Of a DNA stretch of 64,000 nt, positions 58,830-64,000 are shown piece after piece. Under the pieces are notes generated by a model. That model made no database searches. It saw nothing but the letters and a program-made list of their open reading frames with translations, and was not told where the DNA came from. Both the position numbers and the translations under genes were made by a program. Positions within the stretch are counted from its first letter, which is position 1, and the number at the start of each line of letters is the position of its first letter. Source of the DNA: Amaurobius ferox (lineage: Eukaryota > Arthropoda > Arachnida > Araneae > Amaurobiidae); NCBI GenBank assembly GCA_951213105.1, contig OX578142.1:120189354-120253353 (forward strand). The letters are read 5' to 3'.

Positions 58830-60963
58830 GTAGCAAATTTTAAATTTCCGGTCAATGAGAGTGGCAGAAAATTTAGCTGTTCATATTATAACAAAACTTT
58901 AGTGAACGGGGAGAAAATAAATCGCGCGTGGCTCTGATATTCCATAAAACTAAATCGTATTTTTTGTTTTGCATGTAAATTGTTTGGTAAAGATAGTTCA
59001 ACACAACTTTTAAGTACTGACTTTTCTGATTGTCGTCATTGTTTGGATTACCTTAATAAGCATGAAAATACTCTAAAACAAACTCTATAAGATCGTGGTG
59101 CGAAATAAAGACGAGGCTGGAAAAAAATTGTACTATTGACGGGGAACAACAAAATGTTTACAATCGAGAGAAAAAGCGATGACCCGCCATCATTGAAAGA
59201 ATGATTGCTGTAGTACAATTTTTAGCCAGTCAAAATTTGGCATTCAGAGGAACTAGCACGAAGTTGTATCATAGAGATAATGGTAATTTTTTAAAGGCAG
59301 TGGAGATGTCGGTCAAATTTGATCCAGTTATTTCAGAACACCTTAATAATGTCAGTAAATACAAAGATAACAAAACACGTATTCCACACTACTTACGGCA
59401 GTATTTTCAAAATGAAATAATTAATATTTTAGCCGAATCTATTTGTAATGAGATAACACGCATTGTCAAAAAAGCCAAATATTACACTATAATTCTTGAC
59501 TCTACACCAGATATTAGCCACACAAAACAAATAATGTTTGTAATTAAATGTGTGAACAGTACTGATGGTAAGATAGATATTTTAGAATTTTTTCTAGGAT
59601 TTTTTCCAGTAACTAATACCACTGAAGAAGGTCTGTAAAATTTTCTATTAGAGAAGCTATTACCTAGTCTGCAGCTCGAAGTTAAAGATATACGGGTCAG
59701 GGCTACGACAATGGATCGAACATGAAGGGGAAAAATATAGGGCTTCAGAAACGGATTCTCGATATCAATCCTAGAGCATTATACGTGCAGTGTGCGGCTC
59801 ATACATTAAATCTCGTCGTTAATGACGCTGCCAGCTCCAGTGGTGAAATTTCTGATTTTTTTTATATGGTACAAGAGGTATATAATTACTTTTCTGCGTC
59901 CCCATATCGATGGGATTAACTAAAAAAGCACGTGAAAAGTCTAACTTTAAAACCATTAAGTGAAACAAAGTCGTATCAATGATATTAGACCTCTAAAACA
60001 AGACCTAAAAACATTATTACCGCATTAAATGCCTTAATTGAAGATACCACCAGAGACACGAAAACAAAAATGGGTGCTGAATCAATAATTAAAAGTCTTA
60101 AAACATTTAAATTTTTGTGTTCAATTTTAATTTGGCATGATTTATTATCAAGAATTGATGTATTGAGTAAAATGCTTCAAAATCTTAAATTAAACATCGC
60201 GGAATACATTGAAGGCTTAGATAATCTTAAAAAATATTTAGTTTCCCAAAGATCTGACGATAATTTAAAAATATTTGACGATTCAGCAACAACACTTGCT
60301 AGAGATTTATGTATTGATCCCGAATTTCCCATGTCGAAGCTCAGGAAAAAGGTCCGTTTATTTGATTGCGAGGGCAGTGATGAACCAGTTTCAAATCCCT
60401 TCCAGCAATTCAAGACTGCTTTCTATTTTGCAATTCTTGATCACGCGATCTCTTCGGTAAATGAAAGATTTACCTTATTATCTGAATTCCATTCAATATT
60501 CTGCTTTCTGTATGAGTTTCACAACATTTCTAATGATGATCTCATGAAAGCCTGCATGGACTTAGATATTAAGTTACAGGTACAGGGGGAAGGAAGTATT
60601 GTGAAAGATATAGACGGTATACAACTCTTTAATGAAATAACTTCATTCAAAGATATTTTTACAGGTAAAAAACAGCCAATTGAGATATTAGAAATTATAG
60701 TCAAAAATTATCTCATTCCCTGTTTTCCAAATTTTGCTCTAGCAATAAGAATGTTTTTAACCTTACCTGTTTCTGTGGCTTCAGGTGAAAGAAGTTTTAG
60801 TAAATTAAAAATTATTAAAAATTACTTGAGAAATAATATGACACAAGAAAGGCTTTCAGATTTGGGAATCATCTCTATTGAATCCGAAATCTCTGAAAAA
60901 ATTGATTTCACCGAAATTATTGACAAATTTGCTTCTCAGAAAGCCCGAAAAGTTATTTTATAG
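58830..60963 (+). pseudogene. hAT transposase (ZMYM1-like type), several breaks
   Basis: Remains of a BED/TTF-type zinc region (RIFCFACKLFGKDS) are followed by an open stretch from 59201 with FDPVISEHL and KAKYYTIILDSTPDISHTKQ (first catalytic D). The next part has ALYVQCAAHTLNLVVNDA. The last frame (60070-60963, 297 codons) has the hAT C-terminal dimerisation region LTLPVSVASGERSFSKLKII and LRNNMTQERLSDLGI. Stops at about 59636, 59722 and 59919 separate the parts, so the protein is not made whole, although the 297-codon C-terminal frame is intact. Confidence 0.92.
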
Positions 60964-61767
60964 TTAATTATTAGGTAGTCTTTGTAGAAGGACTGATTTA
61001 CATACTTTTCGTTTCACGAGATTTATGCTTTAGTACTTTCTTTTATTAGATTATATTTTCTGAGTAAATACTGTTGTTTTGCATTTCTAATTATAAAATG
61101 TCTATTTTCATTTCAAAGGTAATATTTTTGTTTGTTTATTATTTTGTTAAAGTATTTTGTCGCTATTATAACCTGTTAGCTAGCCAAAAAATAAAATTTT
61201 GCACTTCAAATTTTATTTGCATTTTTATTAATGTTTTACTTTTTGCTCTTATACAGGTAGATGAATTTATAACGTCAACGTTAAGTATTAGTCAAAATAT
61301 GAAAAATTCTCTAGAGGGGCGGCACATTAGGTCTTTGCACGCGGGCGGCCGACACCCTAGGATCGGCCCTGTCTATAGACCCGTGAGTTTAGGTAAACCC
61401 ACAACCAGAAATCACAGAGTGTGAGGTCTGGGCATCTCGCAGGCCATTCATGTGTGCCATGCCTGCTCAGTAGGCGATTGGCGCCAAACGTTGATCGTAA
61501 GCAACTCCATCACTTAACGCGCCGTGTGGGATGGTATTCAATAATGTTTTTGTCTGATCCTAATTTTGGGTTGCGTGAGCGATATGCGTAAGTCACTTCC
61601 ATGGTTTTATCTGCAGCAGCGCCCCCTAGTGTCGAGATTTTGAACTTTTTTTTCATGCCATACAAAATCCCACACCACGGTGAATATTAATCTGCAAACC
61701 GCATGTCTCTCCGACCCATAGATATATTTTATCGCGTTTTACTTTTGCTCCGAACTTTTGAATCACC

Positions 61768-61770
<3 letters not shown>

Positions 61771-61801
<31 letters not shown>
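61771..61801. repeat. (TA)n microsatellite
   Basis: An uninterrupted TA run of about 30 bp directly follows the IS630-type element's right end. Confidence 0.95.
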
Positions 61802-61803
<2 letters not shown>

Positions 61804-64000
61804 TTATATCATTTACGTCATTGTGATGCAGTTTGTAAAGTGCCAAGTACTCTTCTGCTTATTTGCACAGTCCTATTACCAAACCGAAATTGTTTTCTTT
61901 AAATTGATTCAATACCACCGTGTTCCAAATTCGTATATCTGCCATCAAAATTTTAAAAAAATATATGAAAAATTGTGAGCCTTGGATATTTATATCGCCC
62001 TGTTAAAGGGTTAAAGAATGCGAAGATATTTTTACCCACATTTTTGCCAAACAACAAAATTGTGCTAATCCTCTTTTTCCGGATGCGGCGAAATGAGAAA
62101 ATAACAGATAAATTATTAGAAAATAAATATATTTCGATGTATTTATAAGCAAATATGAAGGAACTGTACTACGTATTCCGTTCAAAGATTGTTAGAAGGA
62201 TAGTGTTTGAACATAAAATATGTAACTAAAAAAACTAACTTGAATTTTTTTTTTAATCTCACCACGGTCTGTCGTGGAGCGATTAGAACGCAATTTGGTA
62301 CAAAAATTACAATAAGTGAATACTGGAAGCCTATTGTTTTTAAAAGCAATTGGATGGTCGGCAGAACTCCCAAATTGTCGAATGATTTTGGAAAAAATCT
62401 TAAAAGTAATCCAAGCTTTCAATACAGTTACGTAAATAATCATTTTGTATGTATTTTTCACTAGCAAACGATTGACAGAAACTCTGGAACGCTATAATGA
62501 ACCGTTCTCGGGATATTGAACATTTTTCAAATAAATTTATCAAAAAATCACTTAAAAATAAAGCATTACCTATTGTAAAATACGTGTGTTCACTTTTCAT
62601 ATGTAGTATTATGCAATAAATTTATTAGCATCATTCTTGTGGATCTAGTTCATTCCATTCAAGAGAGAACATACTTTGGGTAATAGTTTTGTATCTTGAC
62701 ACCTAACATTTCGCCAATAGTCATTTATCTACTATAATAAGAACTTATTTCTCCGTCCGTAAAGCTTGGCGAAATTTTTTTCAAATAAACATATCTAAAA
62801 AATACATAAAAATGAACAGTGGTAAGTATCATCAAATATGAACAATAGGCAAAAAATTTGCCGACATTGCGACTAATTTGGCGAACTATTGCCAATTTGA
62901 AAACTTTTTAATGCGGGGCCAAATTGACGAAAATGTCGCCAATTTGGCCCCGCATTAAACGCAACGGCATAACGTTAAAATTACGAAATTGAAGCCAAAT
63001 TGATGAAATTATAATTAACATATTTTAATATAATGGAGTATATTGCTTAGCAAAAGTTAGCAATATTTCCAATTGTCAAGTTAGATTTGGGCGAAATATA
63101 AGTTAATTTGTTACTTACATATTGCCATCCAGAAAAACGCCAAATGTCAGTATACATTTTAACATTAAAAACATAGTGCCGTGAATCTTGTCCATCCTTA
63201 TTTCGCAATAAATAAGTACTTGCATTACGTAGGGAAAATCATGCGCTGCTCACATCAGATATTTTTTGTTTTAAATATTATCCTTTATTTTATTTATTTT
63301 TTTATGGGAGAGTTATCAAAATACAGTGAATTAGAGCTAATAAAAATATCACAAATTTGCAATGTATTCGGAATTTTTTTTTATATAACTGTTGTTCTCT
63401 GTTTTAAGAAAATTATCAATTAAAGTAAGAGAATGGGCGGGAGTTCATTCTCCTTTGTTAAGGTTTTTTTACGAGCGCATAATTTTGTATACCAGCTATT
63501 TAATGTATTTAGTTGTTAGTTTTAATATAAGCATCCGTTTGATTTAAAATAAAATTCCTTGACTGTACATCTCAACCTGTTACCGAACAAAATTTCCTGA
63601 ATTAAATGATAATTCGAATCAGGGCCATATTACCTCATGGGAATACGAGGCGCTTGCCCAGGGCCCCACAATTTTAAGACTCAATAAAATAAAATGTATT
63701 CTTATTTTACCTTTATATTGGAAATCGTAGATTTTATTAAATAATGCTGGTTAACATACAAACATGGTTTTACAGGATTTATATTTGATTTAACTATGAC
63801 TTCAATATTCGCATTTGTAACTATTTAAATGAATGATTTTACGTATTTATAACATTTTCCGTAATATCTTATACTAAAATATCTACCATATTAAAATATT
63901 GACAATATATGTACTTAAATAAAACAGTGAAAGGATGAAAAAAGGACTTTTTCATTGTCCTTGCTATAATGTTAGGTACTTCGAGATTAACGGGTAGGTC
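61802..64000. other. Gene-free sequence to the window end
   Basis: No gene was recognised. Contents noted: a perfect hairpin at 62908-62958, a dispersed-repeat block near 63227 shared with 18628, and CAGGGCCATATTACCTCATG at 63622, which resembles a hAT-type left terminus whose partner would lie beyond the window. Confidence 0.4.
62908..62958. repeat. Perfect 19-bp stem hairpin, 13-base loop
   Basis: TTAATGCGGGGCCAAATTG is followed after 13 bases by its exact reverse complement. It is markedly GC-richer than its surroundings. Nearby unpaired copies of GCCAATTTG (62890) suggest a repeat origin. Function unknown. Confidence 0.9.

Larger units (their letters stand above)
56410..61371 (+). mobile_element. 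hAT element with 8-bp target duplication
   Basis: The termini CAGGGCCGATCCTAG and the inverted CTAGGATCGGCCCTG form a perfect 15-bp repeat. TCTATAGA flanks both sides (56402-56409 and 61372-61379), the 8-bp duplication typical of hAT. GCACGCGGGCGGCC is a subterminal inverted motif present at both ends. It is 4962 bp long including later insertions (56881 onward), and carries a broken transposase at 58830-60963. Confidence 0.95.
56017..61770 (-). mobile_element. IS630/mariner-type element split by a hAT
   Basis: Long inverted ends: CAGGGTGATTCAAAAGTTCG at 56017 and its reverse complement ending at 61770, with pairing continuing ~150 bp inward (GACCCATAGATA, CTAGTGTCGAGATTTTGAAC). TA-rich flanks. 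Excluding the hAT and its duplication, ~785 bp remain. The remainder holds the C-terminus of a transposase on the - strand (PQPLPALKEALLQEVAAIPI, then HSVLECGGGHIEST; 56231-56400) and eroded sequence at 61380-61600. Confidence 0.88.

Noticed and set aside
62182..62467. Overlapping frames on both strands
   Set aside because: Low-complexity AT-rich sequence with no motif on either strand.

Overview
The window is AT-rich nuclear DNA from an arthropod. A spider or other chelicerate fits best, judged from recognised repeat styles (Jockey-type LINE, Penelope, tRNA SINEs, many mariner, Tigger, piggyBac and hAT relics) rather than from any database search. Two ordinary spliced host genes are visible. 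On the + strand, a complete DMAC2L/ATP5S-type gene (mitochondrial ATP synthase 'subunit s', coupling factor B) has four coding exons at 23283-23365, 25929-26137, 29323-29485 and 31048-31168, with a CRE/YY1-like promoter at about 23025-23068. On the - strand, the 5' part of a secreted leucine-rich-repeat protein has exons at 52910-52252 and 50939-50791; its 3' exons were not found. Almost everything else is transposon-derived.

Layout. 1-660 is a ~179-bp tandem repeat and 693-1692 is a dispersed repeat with a second copy at 48567-49838. About 1990-17800 is the wreck of one very large palindrome centred near 7040. Its arms were later interrupted by a stacked Tigger nest (8478-11946, holding a piggyBac MITE and an almost intact Tigger) and by a full-length Jockey-clade LINE (12088-16677, - strand) with 11-bp target-site duplications. 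19903-20978 is a piggyBac relic, 21100-21735 a tandem duplication cluster, and 22195-22659 a (CAA)n-tailed LINE 3' fragment. 23-31 kb is the DMAC2L gene with SINEs and a Tigger MITE in its introns.

32.3-37.2 kb is a run of TA-target elements: a Tc1 relic, a long-palindrome MITE, and another palindromic MITE that hosts an internally deleted piggyBac. 41.7-43.0 kb has a pogo-like relic and a foldback MITE; 46.6-47.8 kb has Penelope pieces in opposite orientation. 50.8-52.9 kb is the LRR gene, with a ~54-bp tandem array in its intron. 53.7-61.8 kb is a second TA-target run (palindromic MITE, mariner, IS630/mariner-type element) whose last member contains a hAT element with an 8-bp TSD. That hAT contains a piggyBac fragment, which itself contains a TG...CA solo-LTR-like insertion.

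The most unusual signal is a set of ultra-short retroposon-like insertions, only ~48-68 bp long, flanked by 11-16-bp direct repeats (4735, 27020, 27975, 28075, 31663, 51013, 55922). They share a GGTCTGGGTC...CAAC 3' end. Members of two sequence subfamilies keep the same bulged terminal hairpin through compensatory base changes, as expected of a structured RNA that is copied by LINE machinery.
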